Positions 16,544 through 26,280 of a stretch of 64,000 nt of DNA are shown here, piece after piece. Source of the DNA: Haloechinothrix sp033042135 (GTDB taxonomy: Bacteria; Actinomycetota; Actinomycetes; Mycobacteriales; Pseudonocardiaceae). A model generated the notes under the pieces. That model was not told where the DNA came from. It saw nothing but the letters and a program-made list of their open reading frames with translations, and ran no database searches. Position 1 is the first letter of the stretch. Every line of letters begins with the position of its first letter. Made by a program: the position numbers and the translations under genes. The stretch spans positions 1 through 64,000 of the forward strand of contig NZ_WBXM01000007.1 in NCBI RefSeq assembly GCF_033042135.1, given 5' to 3'.

Positions 16544-17848
16544 TCACACCGCCCCGAAGAACCGCTGAGCCTCTCGCACGCCTTCCACCAGAGCGTCCAC
16601 CTCGGACTCCTTGTTGTACAGGTAGAACGAGGCGCGCACGGTCGCCGGGACACCCATCCTGCGATGCAGCGGCCACGCGCAGTGGTGCCCCACCCGCACC
16701 GCGAGTCCCAGGCTGTCCAGCACCTGACCCGCATCGTGCGGGTGCACGCCATCGACCACGAACGACACCGCACCGCCGCGGTCGACGAGCTCGGTGGGTC
16801 CGATGACGCGTACCCCCTCGATACCGCCGAGCCCTTCGACAGCGGCCCCGGTCAGTGCCCGCTCGTGGGCGGCGATCCGGTCCATGCCGATCTCCGACAG
16901 GTACGCCACCGCGGCGCCGAGCCCAACCGCCTGCGAGGTCATCGGCACGCCCGCTTCGAACCGCTGCGGCGGCGGGGCGAACGTGGAGGTTTCCATCCAC
17001 ACCTGCTCGATCATCGAGCCGCCGGTCAGGAACGGCGGCATCGCCTCGAGGAGTTCGCGCCTGCCGTACAGCACACCGATACCAGACGGTCCCAGCATCT
17101 TGTGCCCCGAGAACGCCACGAAGTCGACACCGAGGTCGGCCACGTTCACCGGGCCGTGCGGCACCGACTGGCACGCATCGAGCACCGTGAGCGCACCCAC
17201 CTCCGCGGCCCGTCGCACGATCGGCTCCGTCGGGTTGATCGTACCGAGCACGTTGGACTGGTGGGTGAAAGCGACGACCTTCGCGCGTTCGGTGATGACC
17301 TCGTTCAGGTCGTCGAGATCGAGCCTGCCCTCGTCGGTGACGCCGATCCAGCGCAGCCGCGCCCCGGTCCGCTGGCACAGTTGTTGCCACGGCACCAGGT
17401 TGGCGTGGTGCTCCATCTCGGTGACCACGATCTCGTCACCGGCTTCGATGCGGAACCGCTCGGCCGCCTCGCCCGCGGTGGCCGCGTTGCTCATCGAATA
17501 GGCCACCAGGTTGATCGCCTCGGTGGCGTTCTTGACGAACACCAGCTCGCCCACGTCGGCACCCACGAACCGCGCGATCGCCGACCGCGCGTCCTCATAG
17601 GCATCGGTGGCCTCCTCGGCCAGCTGGTGTGCCCCGCGGTGTACCGCCGCGTTGGACGTGGCCAGAAACCGCCGCTCCGCGTCGAGCACTCGCGCGGGCC
17701 GCTGCGAGGTGGCTCCCGAGTCGAGGTACGCCAGCGGCTTACCGTCGCGCACCGTACGCGCCAGTATCGGGAAGTCGGCGCGGAGCGCGGCGACGTCCAG
17801 CGGCTCGGGCGCCGCGCGATGGGTGTGGTCAACCGCTGTGGCTGTCAT
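16544..17848 (-). CDS. sufS: Cysteine desulfurase SufS
   Basis: 434-aa PLP-dependent group II cysteine desulfurase that releases sulfur from L-cysteine for Fe-S cluster assembly. The PLP lysine lies in FSGHKMLGP (residues about 233-241), EMEHHANLVPW contains the cofactor-stacking His, and the persulfide-carrying Cys is in RVGHHCAWPLHRRM. Class V aminotransferase features continue in LDACQSVPHGPV. ATG 17848 follows GAGAGGAGC. Situated between sufC and sufU, as in other actinobacteria. Confidence 0.96.
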   Translation of the reverse strand: MTATAVDHTHRAAPEPLDVAALRADFPILARTVRDGKPLAYLDSGATSQRPARVLDAERRFLATSNAAVHRGAHQLAEEATDAYEDARSAIARFVGADVGELVFVKNATEAINLVAYSMSNAATAGEAAERFRIEAGDEIVVTEMEHHANLVPWQQLCQRTGARLRWIGVTDEGRLDLDDLNEVITERAKVVAFTHQSNVLGTINPTEPIVRRAAEVGALTVLDACQSVPHGPVNVADLGVDFVAFSGHKMLGPSGIGVLYGRRELLEAMPPFLTGGSMIEQVWMETSTFAPPPQRFEAGVPMTSQAVGLGAAVAYLSEIGMDRIAAHERALTGAAVEGLGGIEGVRVIGPTELVDRGGAVSFVVDGVHPHDAGQVLDSLGLAVRVGHHCAWPLHRRMGVPATVRASFYLYNKESEVDALVEGVREAQRFFGAV

Positions 17849-17923
17849 CGTGCCTGCTCCTCTCTGACCACTGGATCCGCCGGTGCGCCTGCCCCGGCTG
17901 CCGCGCGTCTCGCTGTGGGTGCC

Positions 17924-18694
17924 TCAAATCTTCGCAGGCTCCTGTTTGCCGGTGAACTTCGCGTAGCCGCTCGCCTCGAGGTCGTCGGCGAGCTCCTTGC
18001 CACCCGATTCGGCGACCCGGCCGTCGGCGAAGACGTGCACGTAGTCCGGCTCGACGTGCTTGAGGATCCTGCTGTAGTGCGTGATCAGCATGATCCCGGC
18101 GTCGCTGTTCGCGCGGAACTCGTTGACCGCCTGCGAGACCACGTGCAGCGCGTCCACGTCCAGCCCCGAGTCCGTCTCGTCCAGCACCGCGAACTTCGGC
18201 TTGAGCAGGCTCAGCTGCAGGATCTCGTGCCGCTTCTTCTCGCCGCCCGAGAATCCCTCGTTCACGCTGCGGTCCGCGAACTCGCCGGAGATGCCCAGCT
18301 TGGCCATCTCGTCTTTGACTTCCTTGACCCAGTGCCGCAGCTTGGGGGCCTCGCCTCGGACGGCGGTCGCGGCACTGCGCAGGAAGTTCGACATCGACAC
18401 GCCGGGTACCTCGACCGGGTACTGCATCGCCAGGAACAGCCCGGCCCTCGCTCGCTCGTCGACGCCCATCTCCAGCACGTTCTCACCGTCAAGCAGCACC
18501 TCGCCTGACGTCACCTCGTAGCGCGGGTGACCCGCGATGGCGTACGACAGCGTCGACTTGCCCGAGCCGTTCGGCCCCATGATCGCGTGCGTCTCACCGG
18601 ATCCGATCGTCAGGTTGACACCGTTCAGGATCGGCGTGGCGCCTTCGTCGGTCGTGACGCTGGCGTGCAGGTCCTTGATTTCCAGAGTGGCCAT
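17924..18694 (-). CDS. sufC: Fe-S cluster assembly ATPase SufC
   Basis: 256-aa ABC-type ATPase of the SufBCD scaffold complex. Walker A GPNGSGKST (residues about 40-48), signature FSGGEKKRHEI, and a Walker B ending in LDETDSGLDVDAL, where the SufC-specific ETDSGLD replaces the usual EPTSGLD. The H-loop is in ITHYSRIL. Normal length for SufC. It lies 80 bp after sufD and 75 bp before sufS on the same strand. Confidence 0.97.
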   Translation of the reverse strand: MATLEIKDLHASVTTDEGATPILNGVNLTIGSGETHAIMGPNGSGKSTLSYAIAGHPRYEVTSGEVLLDGENVLEMGVDERARAGLFLAMQYPVEVPGVSMSNFLRSAATAVRGEAPKLRHWVKEVKDEMAKLGISGEFADRSVNEGFSGGEKKRHEILQLSLLKPKFAVLDETDSGLDVDALHVVSQAVNEFRANSDAGIMLITHYSRILKHVEPDYVHVFADGRVAESGGKELADDLEASGYAKFTGKQEPAKI

Positions 18695-18774
18695 GAATGC
18701 TTGCTTCCTACTCTCAACCGTCCAATTGTGGTCTTGTGGGCCGGCGCCCGCGGCGCAGGCGGCGCGAGGCGGCG

Positions 18775-19986
18775 TTAGACGTTGACCGCCTCGAGCTCGG
18801 CCTCGATGGCCGCCTCGAGCCGCTCCCGCACGTCGGCTACGTCGATCTTCATCAGGATCTCGTGGAAGAAACCGCGCACCACGAGCCTGCGCGCCTGGTC
18901 GTGGGGGATTCCCCGCGACTGCAGGTAGAACAGCTGCTCGTCGTCGAACCGGCCGGTGGCGCTGGCGTGCCCGGCTCCCTCGATCTCGCCGGTCTCGATC
19001 TCGAGGTTGGGTACCGAGTCGGCGCGCGCCCCCTCGGTCAGCACCAGGTTCCGATTCAGCTCGAAGGTGTCGGTCGCCTCAGCGGCCGCGCGGATCAGCA
19101 CGTCACCGATCCACACCGCGTGTGCGCCGTCGCCTTGCAGCGCACCCTTGTAGAGCACGTTCGACTTGCAGTGCGGCACTGCGTGGTCGACCAGCAGGCG
19201 ATGCTCCTGATGCTGGCCCGCGTCCGCGAAGTACAGGCCGAGCATCTCCACGTCCCCGCCCGCGCCGGCATACCGCGCCGTCGGCGAGATCCGGACCAGG
19301 TCACCGCCGAGGGTGACCACGGTGTGCTTCAGCGTCGCGTCCCTGCCGAGCTTGAGGTGCTGCTCCGAGACGTGCACCGCGTCGTCGGCCCAGTCCTGGA
19401 CCGACACCACGGTGAGCTTGGCACCGTCGCCGACGACGAACTCGACGTTGTCGGCGTAGGTACCGGAACCGACGTGATCGAGCACGATCGCGGCCTCGGC
19501 GAACTGCTCCACGCGGATCTGCAGATGGCCGTAGGCCGTCTTGCCCTCACCCGGACCCGTCACGCGCACCGTGGTGGCCGACTGCAGCACGGACTCGGCA
19601 GGCACGGTCACCACGGTGGCGTTGGTGAACGAGCTGTATGCCTGCGCGGACACCCGGTCGCTCGGTGCGCCCGCGGCGCCGAGCCTGCCATCGGCGCGGT
19701 CGGTGGTCTCGACCGAGACCTCGGCGGGCCCCTCGACGTCCACGACCGCCTTGCCATCGGCCACGGCCGAGCCGTCGTGCAAGCCGCGAAGCCGCTTCAT
19801 CGGGGTGAAGCGCCAGTTCTCCTCCCGGCCACTGGGCACCTCGAAGGCTTCGACATCGAAACCGGTGAACCGCTCACCGCGCGAGGCGGCCGTTCCGGCC
19901 GCCTCGACGGCGGTGGCGACGTTGCTGTCCGCGCCCGCGGTGGCAGGCGTACCCGAGTAGTTCTCTTCGACACCCGTGGCTGTCAT
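18775..19986 (-). CDS. sufD: Fe-S cluster assembly protein SufD
   Basis: 403-aa beta-helix scaffold subunit that pairs with SufB and is driven by SufC. N-terminal EENWRFTPMKRLRGLH and C-terminal ATGRFDDEQLFYLQSRGIPHDQARRLVVRGFFHEIL (residues about 335-372) are family hallmarks. ATG 19986 shares one base with the sufB stop (TGATG). A longer in-frame reading to 20262 lies wholly inside sufB and is discarded. Confidence 0.96.
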   Translation of the reverse strand: MTATGVEENYSGTPATAGADSNVATAVEAAGTAASRGERFTGFDVEAFEVPSGREENWRFTPMKRLRGLHDGSAVADGKAVVDVEGPAEVSVETTDRADGRLGAAGAPSDRVSAQAYSSFTNATVVTVPAESVLQSATTVRVTGPGEGKTAYGHLQIRVEQFAEAAIVLDHVGSGTYADNVEFVVGDGAKLTVVSVQDWADDAVHVSEQHLKLGRDATLKHTVVTLGGDLVRISPTARYAGAGGDVEMLGLYFADAGQHQEHRLLVDHAVPHCKSNVLYKGALQGDGAHAVWIGDVLIRAAAEATDTFELNRNLVLTEGARADSVPNLEIETGEIEGAGHASATGRFDDEQLFYLQSRGIPHDQARRLVVRGFFHEILMKIDVADVRERLEAAIEAELEAVNV

Positions 19987-21449
19987 CAGCCGACGGCTCC
20001 TTCCATCTGCAGTTCGATCAAGCGGTTGAGCTCGAGGGCGTACTCCATCGGGAGCTCCCTGGCGATGGGCTCCACGAAACCACGCACGATCATCGCCATG
20101 GCCTCGTCCTCGGTCAGCCCCCGTTGCATGAGGTAGAACAGCTGGTCGTCGCTGACCTTCGACACGGTCGCCTCGTGCCCCATCGACACGTCGTCGTTGC
20201 GGATGTCGACGTAGGGGTAGGTGTCCGACCGCGACACGTTGTCCACCAGCAGCGCGTCGCACTTGACCGTGGACCGCGCGTGGTGGGCGCGCTTGGCCAC
20301 CTTGACCAGGCCGCGGTACGAGGTGCGGCCACCGTTGCGCGCGACCGACTTGGACACGATCGACGAGGAGGTGTGCGGCGCCAGGTGCTCCATCTTCGCG
20401 CCTGCGTCCTGGTGCTGGTTCTCGCCTGCGAAGGCCACCGACAGCACCTCACCCTTGGCGTGCTCACCGGTCAGGAACACCGACGGGTACTTCATGGTCA
20501 CCTTGGAGCCGATGTTGCCGTCGACCCACTCCATGGTGGCACCTTCCTCGGCCTTGGCACGCTTGGTCACCAGGTTGTACACGTTGTTCGACCAGTTCTG
20601 GATCGTGGTGTAGCGGCACCGCCCGCCCTTTTTGACCACGATCTCCACCACGGCCGAGTGCAGCGAGTCGGAGTCGTAGATCGGCGCCGTGCAGCCTTCC
20701 ACGTAGTGGACGTAGGCATCCTCGTCGACGACGATCAGCGTGCGCTCGAACTGGCCCATGTTCTCGGTGTTGATCCGGAAGTAGGCCTGCAGCGGGATGT
20801 CCACGTGCACGCCCTTGGGGACGTAGATGAACGAACCGCCGGACCACACTGCGGTGTTCAACGCCGAGAACTTGTTGTCCCCCGCGGGGATCACCGAGCC
20901 GAAGTACTCCTCGAACAGCTCGGGGTGCTCGCGCAGCCCAGTGTCGGTGTCGAGGAACAGCACGCCCTGCTTCTCCAGGTCCTCACGGATCTGGTGGTAG
21001 ACCACCTCGGACTCGTACTGCGCCGCGACCCCTGCCACCAGCCGCTGCTTCTCGGCCTCCGGGATACCGAGCCGGTCGTAGGTGTTGCGGATGTCCTCCG
21101 GCAGGTCGTCCCAGCTCTGCGCGGGCTTCTCCGTGGAGCGCACGAAGTACTTGATCGTGTCGAAGTCGATCTCCGACAGATCGGCGCCCCACGTCGGCAT
21201 CGGCTTGCGGTCGAACAGCTTGAGGGCCTTCAGGCGCCGTTCCAGCATCCACTCGGGCTCGTCCTTTTTCTCCGAGATCTCCCGGACGACGTCGGCATCC
21301 AGCCCGCGACGGGCCTTCGCGCCTGCGACGTCGGTATCGGCCCAGCCGTACTCGTACCTGCCGAGAGACTCGATGGTCTCCTCCTGGGACAGCTGCTGTC
21401 CCTGGGACGTCGGCACCGCGGTGGTGGGCTGCTCTGCAGCGGCAGTCAT
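19986..21449 (-). CDS. sufB: Fe-S cluster assembly protein SufB
   Basis: 487-aa scaffold subunit on which the nascent Fe-S cluster forms. Diagnostic segments include YEYGWADTDVAGAKARRGL, the central GSFIYVPKGVHVDIPLQAYFRI, TIQNWSNNVYNLVTKRA and the C-terminal TYPYVDIRNDDVSMGHEATVSKVSDDQLFYLMQRGL. No intein, although SufB inteins are common in mycobacteria. First of the assembly genes, 108 bp downstream of sufR; the gap has no clear hairpin, so read-through from the sufR promoter is plausible. Confidence 0.97.
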   Translation of the reverse strand: MTAAAEQPTTAVPTSQGQQLSQEETIESLGRYEYGWADTDVAGAKARRGLDADVVREISEKKDEPEWMLERRLKALKLFDRKPMPTWGADLSEIDFDTIKYFVRSTEKPAQSWDDLPEDIRNTYDRLGIPEAEKQRLVAGVAAQYESEVVYHQIREDLEKQGVLFLDTDTGLREHPELFEEYFGSVIPAGDNKFSALNTAVWSGGSFIYVPKGVHVDIPLQAYFRINTENMGQFERTLIVVDEDAYVHYVEGCTAPIYDSDSLHSAVVEIVVKKGGRCRYTTIQNWSNNVYNLVTKRAKAEEGATMEWVDGNIGSKVTMKYPSVFLTGEHAKGEVLSVAFAGENQHQDAGAKMEHLAPHTSSSIVSKSVARNGGRTSYRGLVKVAKRAHHARSTVKCDALLVDNVSRSDTYPYVDIRNDDVSMGHEATVSKVSDDQLFYLMQRGLTEDEAMAMIVRGFVEPIARELPMEYALELNRLIELQMEGAVG

Positions 21450-21557
21450 GCGGGCTCCCCTCCGTCTCCTTCGTTCACCATGTTCGGGCTATTCCTGGCT
21501 ATGCCTGGTTGTTCCCGGCTGTTCCCGGCCGCTCGGGACCGATCCCCGCCGCTTCGG

Positions 21558-22451
21558 CTAGGCCCGGTCGGGTTCCGGGCCGTCCACGGGACTATCCGCG
21601 GCCTCGCGAGCGGTGTTCGGATCGCCCTCGCCACCGCCACGGGAGTAGCCCGCCCAGGCTCCTGTGTGCTTGCCCCGCGAGCCCTCGGTAGTGCCCACGG
21701 GGACGTGCGTGGTGCACGCGGCGTCGCCGCGTGCGATCGTCGCCAGCCGCTGCACGTGCGTGCCGAGCAGCCTGGCGAACGCTTCGGTCTCCGCCTCGCA
21801 CAGCTGCGGGAACTCCGCAGCCACGTGCGCGACCGGACAGTGGTGCTGGCACAGCTGTTCACCGCTGCCCGCCGCAGCCGTCGACGCAGCGTAACCTTCC
21901 CGGCTCAGCGCGGTCGCCAGCGCCTCCGCACGGGAGGCGACGTCCGGCTGTCGGGTGACGGTCTCCCGGTACGGACCGACCAGCTTAGTCACCCTGTGCT
22001 CGGCGAAGCTGCGCACCGCCTCCTGCCCGCCGTGCTCGGCGAGGAACCTGATCGCCGACACCGCCAGATCGTCGTAGGCGTGCCCGAACCGGGCCCTGCC
22101 CGCGTCGGTGAGCAGGAACAACCTGGCCGGACGCCCGCGACCCCTGCGGAGCCGCGCGGGAGCCTCCCGCGTCTCGGCTTCCCCATCGGCCAGCAGCGCG
22201 TCCAGATGCCTGCGTACCGCGGTCGGGCTGATACCCAGCCTGTCGGCCACCGCGGCCGCCGTGATCGGCCCCTCCTCCAACAGCAGGCGGGCGACCTCGT
22301 GCCGGGTCCCGCCCTCGTGCGTGGCAGGTGCGGCGGCGGGCGCCGGTGCGGCGGCGGATGCCGCCACCACGTCACCACTGGCGGGACGGCCGGTCACGCC
22401 CGGCTCGCCGTCCCGCTTGGCGACGTTGTCGACAGCTCCACTTAATTCCAC
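21558..22451 (-). CDS. sufR: SufR-type iron-sulfur-sensing transcriptional repressor
   Basis: 297-aa DNA-binding regulator. After an Ala/Pro-rich N-terminus a winged helix appears (RHEVARLLLEEGPITAAAVADRLGISPTAVRRHLDAL, residues about 52-88). The C-terminal half carries Cys residues in LCQHHCPVAHVAAEFPQLCEAE (about 200-221), the cluster-ligand pattern of SufR. SufR represses the suf operon when it holds a [4Fe-4S] cluster and releases it under iron or redox stress. GTG 22451 is chosen because an inverted repeat and -10-like TACGAC lie directly upstream; there is no ribosome binding site, so the message may be leaderless. Confidence 0.93.
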   Translation of the reverse strand: MELSGAVDNVAKRDGEPGVTGRPASGDVVAASAAAPAPAAAPATHEGGTRHEVARLLLEEGPITAAAVADRLGISPTAVRRHLDALLADGEAETREAPARLRRGRGRPARLFLLTDAGRARFGHAYDDLAVSAIRFLAEHGGQEAVRSFAEHRVTKLVGPYRETVTRQPDVASRAEALATALSREGYAASTAAAGSGEQLCQHHCPVAHVAAEFPQLCEAETEAFARLLGTHVQRLATIARGDAACTTHVPVGTTEGSRGKHTGAWAGYSRGGGEGDPNTAREAADSPVDGPEPDRA

Positions 22452-22452
22452 A

Positions 22453-22462
22453 ACACAAGTGT
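22453..22462. promoter_or_regulatory. Candidate SufR operator at the sufR start
   Basis: Inverted repeat ACAC-AA-GTGT two bases upstream of the sufR GTG, within the divergent sufR-mptB region. Its position over the probable transcription start suits a self-regulating repressor. The arms are short, so it is only a candidate. Confidence 0.4.
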
Positions 22463-22598
22463 GTCGTATTTCGGCGGCCACGGCAAAGCCAGTCCCGCCA
22501 GCGGTGATGTGGATCACCCATGGTGGTCGCCGGGTGAGGTCGGCGACTGGCGGGACCGCGGTTCCCGCAGGCAGGCAGCCCGCGACACAGGCACCCGA

Positions 22599-22604
22599 TA
22601 CGCT
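22599..22604 (+). promoter_or_regulatory. Predicted -10 box for leaderless mptB transcript
   Basis: TACGCT (TANNNT) ends 7 nt before the GTG start at 22612, the spacing expected when transcription begins at the start codon. No ribosome binding site precedes that GTG, which fits a leaderless mRNA. Confidence 0.5.
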
Positions 22605-22611
22605 TGCCCGC

Positions 22612-24249
22612 GTGGCGACGGCTCGCGACGCAGCGCACCCGGCGGATCGGGGCCGGGAGGCAGCCCCGGCAGCCCCACATGGCGCGCTGGAGACCGGTGA
22701 GCGACGCAGCCTGACCCTGATCCGCAGGTTCGGTATCGCGGGCTCGCTGCTGCTGGCCACGGGCTCGCTGGGAGCGGGAGCCGCCCCGGTACTCAACCCG
22801 GTGCACGAGATCGCGGTGTTGCGACTGTTCTCCCGGGCCACCACGGTGTCGCTGGCACTCGCCTTCGCGGGTATGGGAATCATGGTCGCCGCGTGGCTGC
22901 TGCTCGGCCGGTTCACCCGGCCCGGCAGGCCGACAACCGCCTCGCAGGCGCAGGTGATCGGGACGCTGGCGTGCTGGTCGGTCCCGCTGTTGCTCGTCCC
23001 CCCGCTGTTCTCCCGCGACGCCTACGTGTACCTGGCGCAGAGCGAGATCGTCCGACGCGGTATGGATCCCTACACGCTCGGCCCCGCGGCGGCACTCGGC
23101 GTCGACGACCCCTTCACCATGGGTGTGTCCAACGTCTGGCGCGACACCCCTGCCCCCTACGGCCCGCTGTTCTTGACCATCGGCAGCTGGCTCAACTCGG
23201 TCAGCGGCGGCAGCGTGATTCTCGGGGTCCTCGCGCATCGGGTGCTCGCGCTGATCGGGATCGGGCTGATCGTGTGGGCACTGCCCCGCCTCGCCAGCCG
23301 GTTCGGCGTGCCACCCGTCACGGCGCTCTGGTTGGGGGTGGCCAACCCGCTGGTGCTGTTCCACCTGGTGGCCGGCGTACACAACGAGGCCATCGCCATC
23401 GGTCTGATGCTGACCGGCATCGCCGTGGGCCTGGCACGCCTGCCGGTGCGGGTTTCCGGCGACCGACCGCCCCCGCTGCGTAACGGCGAGCTCGCTGGCC
23501 TGCTCATCGGCGCTGTGCTGATCAGCCTGGCGGCGACCATCAAGATCCAGGCGGCCGTCGCGCTGGGGTTCTACGGCGTCATGATCGCCAGAAGGTGGCA
23601 CGGGCGGCTCCGTGACCTCGCCCGCGCCGCGCTGGCGCTGACCGTCGTGTTCGTCACGGTGGTGGTCACCGTATCGCTGGCCACGGGGTTGGGATTCGGC
23701 TGGTTCGAGTCGCTGAGCACCCCAGCGCGGATCCGCACCTGGCTTTCCCCGGTGTCGCAGCTGGCGAACCTCGGCGGCCTGCTCGGTGCCCACCTCGGGC
23801 TCGGCGATCACACCGATGCCCTGGCGAGCGTGCTGGCGACCCTGGGGGTACTGGTCGCCGGTGCGCTCACCGTCAAACTGCTGCTCGACAGCTTCCGCTG
23901 GCGGTTGCGCCCCGTCATCGGGTTGGGCATCGCCATGGCGGCCATCGTCACCCTCCACGTTTCGCTGCATCCCTGGTGGCTGCTGTGGGCGGTGGTGCCA
24001 CTGGCGGCAGCCGCGGCCACCGCTCGCTTCCGGGTCGTCGCCGCTGCCGGAAGTGCCGCCATGGCGATGGTGATCCCCCCGACAGGGAGCACCTTCGACG
24101 GCCGGGAGTACGTGCTGTCCCAGGCCTACCTGGCCGCGGCCGTGGTGATCGTGATCGCGCTGCTACTACTCGCGCGTGCGGTGCCGATTTTGCCGAAGAC
24201 CGCGTTGCAGCCGCTGGCGCAGCGGTCTCGCGGTGAACCCGCACCGTGA
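22612..24249 (+). CDS. mptB: Alpha-1,6-mannopyranosyltransferase MptB-like, GT-C membrane enzyme
   Basis: 545-aa protein with about 12-13 membrane helices. The first extracellular loop has RDAYVYLAQSEIVRRGMDPY, the acidic/aromatic GT-C active-site loop, and the WRDTPAPYGPLF motif typical of the MptA/MptB family that adds mannose from polyprenyl-phosphomannose to lipoglycans such as lipomannan. Position directly divergent from sufR is the same as in Mycobacterium (Rv1459c beside Rv1460), which supports orthology. The open frame continues upstream into sufR sequence; GTG 22612 is set by the TACGCT promoter box. Confidence 0.88.
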   Translation: MATARDAAHPADRGREAAPAAPHGALETGERRSLTLIRRFGIAGSLLLATGSLGAGAAPVLNPVHEIAVLRLFSRATTVSLALAFAGMGIMVAAWLLLGRFTRPGRPTTASQAQVIGTLACWSVPLLLVPPLFSRDAYVYLAQSEIVRRGMDPYTLGPAAALGVDDPFTMGVSNVWRDTPAPYGPLFLTIGSWLNSVSGGSVILGVLAHRVLALIGIGLIVWALPRLASRFGVPPVTALWLGVANPLVLFHLVAGVHNEAIAIGLMLTGIAVGLARLPVRVSGDRPPPLRNGELAGLLIGAVLISLAATIKIQAAVALGFYGVMIARRWHGRLRDLARAALALTVVFVTVVVTVSLATGLGFGWFESLSTPARIRTWLSPVSQLANLGGLLGAHLGLGDHTDALASVLATLGVLVAGALTVKLLLDSFRWRLRPVIGLGIAMAAIVTLHVSLHPWWLLWAVVPLAAAAATARFRVVAAAGSAAMAMVIPPTGSTFDGREYVLSQAYLAAAVVIVIALLLLARAVPILPKTALQPLAQRSRGEPAP

Positions 24250-24350
24250 TTTCCCTGACCTGATCCTGATCCACCGACCCCCAGGCCGAGGGCGTCGCAC
24301 GTCACCACGGTGACCGGCGCGGTGAGGTGCCGTGAAGCGAGGTTTTACCC

Positions 24351-25337
24351 TTGAGTGTTGTGAACGAGTCCGGTACGTCGTCCCTCCCCCAGCTGGATCC
24401 GAGCGTCGGGGGCGATCGATCCGCGCTCGAGATCTCCGGGCTGGTGAAGCGGTTCGGCACCGTCACTGCCGTGGACGGCATCGACCTCGCCGTGCCGCGT
24501 GGCCAGCTGCTGGCCCTGCTCGGGCCCAACGGCGCCGGTAAGACGACGACCGTGGAGATCTGCGAGGGACATCTACGCCCCGATGCCGGGACCGCGCGCG
24601 TACTGGGCCTCGACCCCGTCGCCGAGGCGGCCACGCTGCGCCCGATGATCGGCGTCATGCCACAGGGCGGCGGGGCCTATCCCGGTGTCCGTGCCGAGGA
24701 GATGCTCCGGCTGATCGCCCGTTGCGCGGCGCGGCCACTCGATGTGGACTGGCTGCTGCGCATCCTCGGCCTGCACGATCACCGGCGAGTGGCGTTCAAA
24801 CGGCTCTCCGGCGGCCAGCAACAGCGCCTGTCGCTGGCCTGCGCCATCGTGGGTAGACCGTCGCTGGTCTTCCTCGACGAGCCGACGTCGGGGATGGATC
24901 CGCAGGCGAGACGGCTCGTGTGGGAGCTACTCGGCGCGTTGCGCGCCGACGGAGTCAGCATCCTGCTGACCACGCACCTGATGGAGGAGGCCGAGACCCT
25001 CGCCGACCGTGTCGTGATCATCGACAACGGGCGCATCATCGCGGAGGGATCCCCGCGATCGTTGACGTGCGCCGAGCGGGACGGCGGTCACGTACGGTTC
25101 CGAGCCCAGGCCGGGCTCGACACCGGGTTGCTCGTCGACGCGCTGCCCGAGGGCTACCGCGTACGGGAGCTGAGCCCGGGCACCTACCGCGTCGACGGGC
25201 ACGTCGACCCACAGGTGGTCTCGACCGTCACCGCCTGGTGCGCCCAGCAGGGCGTGCTCGCCGAGCAGCTGCACGTCGGTAACCGCGATCTCGAAGAGGT
25301 CTTCCTGGAACTCACCGGCAGGGAGTTGCGGTCGTGA
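24351..25337 (+). CDS. ABC transporter ATP-binding protein (DrrA/multidrug type)
   Basis: 328-aa ATPase with Walker A GPNGAGKTTT (residues about 63-72), Q-loop MPQGGG, signature LSGGQQQRLSLA, Walker B LVFLDEPTSGMD and H-loop TTHLMEEAE. A C-terminal domain of about 90 aa follows (LEEVFLELTGRELRS), as in drug-export ATPases of the DrrA/ABC-2 class. TTG 24351 has GAGG nine bases upstream; GTG 24360 is an alternative. It overlaps the permease gene by 4 nt. Same position as Rv1458c in mycobacteria. Confidence 0.9.
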   Translation: MSVVNESGTSSLPQLDPSVGGDRSALEISGLVKRFGTVTAVDGIDLAVPRGQLLALLGPNGAGKTTTVEICEGHLRPDAGTARVLGLDPVAEAATLRPMIGVMPQGGGAYPGVRAEEMLRLIARCAARPLDVDWLLRILGLHDHRRVAFKRLSGGQQQRLSLACAIVGRPSLVFLDEPTSGMDPQARRLVWELLGALRADGVSILLTTHLMEEAETLADRVVIIDNGRIIAEGSPRSLTCAERDGGHVRFRAQAGLDTGLLVDALPEGYRVRELSPGTYRVDGHVDPQVVSTVTAWCAQQGVLAEQLHVGNRDLEEVFLELTGRELRS

Positions 25338-26164
25338 GCGGCGCCGAGCCCACACCAGGCCGGTTCCCGCCGGGCACGTTCACCCCCGCCCCCGGAGCGG
25401 GGAGCCGGCCGGGGATGCTGTTCGCGCACGCTCGGGTCGAGACGCTGTTGACGCTGCGCCACGGCGAACAACTACTGCTGACGGTGCTCATCCCCCTCGC
25501 ACTGCTCGTCGGGTTGAGCCTGCTCGACGTGCTGCCCGCGCCCGAGTCCTCGGCTACCGGCGCGGCTGGCACCGAGGTCGCTTCCCGGGTCGGCTGGGTG
25601 GCTCCTAGCATCCTGGCTCTCGCCGTGATGTCCTCGGCGTTTACCGGCCAGGCCATCTCGCTGGGCTTCGACCGTAAGTACGGCGTGCTCAAACGGCTCT
25701 CGGCGACGGCGTTGCCGCGCTGGCTACTCGTCTGCGGCAGGTTGGTCGCCGCCCTGGTGGTGGTCTGGCTGCAAGTGCTGGTGCTCGGTGCCGTGGCACT
25801 GGCACTCGGTTGGGCGCCCGCGCTCGCGGGACTCGCTCCAGCCGCGGCGCTGATCATGTTCGGTACAGCCGCGTTCGGTGCCCTCGGTGTGCTGCTCGGC
25901 GGCGCGCTGCGCGCCGACGTGGTGCTGGCGGTCGCGAACATCGTCTGGTTCGTGCTGCTGCTGGCCGGTGGGATTCTGCTGGTGCCCGAGGTGCTGCCGC
26001 CCGGCATCGCCGAGGTCGTCCTGCTGCTCCCCTCCGGTGCGCTGGCCGAGGGATTGCGGGTGGCGCTGCTCGACGGCACCACCTCGTGGCCCGCCCTTGT
26101 CGTGCTGGCGCTGTGGGCCGCGGCAGCCGCAGCGCTTGCGACAAGGACCACCCGGTTGACCTGA
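25334..26164 (+). CDS. ABC-2 type transporter permease
   Basis: 276-aa membrane protein with six hydrophobic helices, the usual number for an ABC-2 permease; each pairs with the ATPase encoded just upstream, whose stop it overlaps (GTGA). Helices lie at residues about 47-65, 89-108, 135-155, 165-185, 195-220 and 240-262. Export substrate is unknown: a lipid, glycolipid or drug is possible. Neighbours mptB and ctaA match the mycobacterial order (Rv1457c). Confidence 0.88.
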   Translation: MSGAEPTPGRFPPGTFTPAPGAGSRPGMLFAHARVETLLTLRHGEQLLLTVLIPLALLVGLSLLDVLPAPESSATGAAGTEVASRVGWVAPSILALAVMSSAFTGQAISLGFDRKYGVLKRLSATALPRWLLVCGRLVAALVVVWLQVLVLGAVALALGWAPALAGLAPAAALIMFGTAAFGALGVLLGGALRADVVLAVANIVWFVLLLAGGILLVPEVLPPGIAEVVLLLPSGALAEGLRVALLDGTTSWPALVVLALWAAAAAALATRTTRLT

Positions 26165-26280
26165 GACGCGCCGCGCCCGCGGCCTGCCAACGGCACACGC
26201 GCTTCCGGCTCCCGCCTACCCGGTGGTCGGCCGGGTCACACCGGGAACGGGGTCATCAACACCGACGATCACGCACCACA

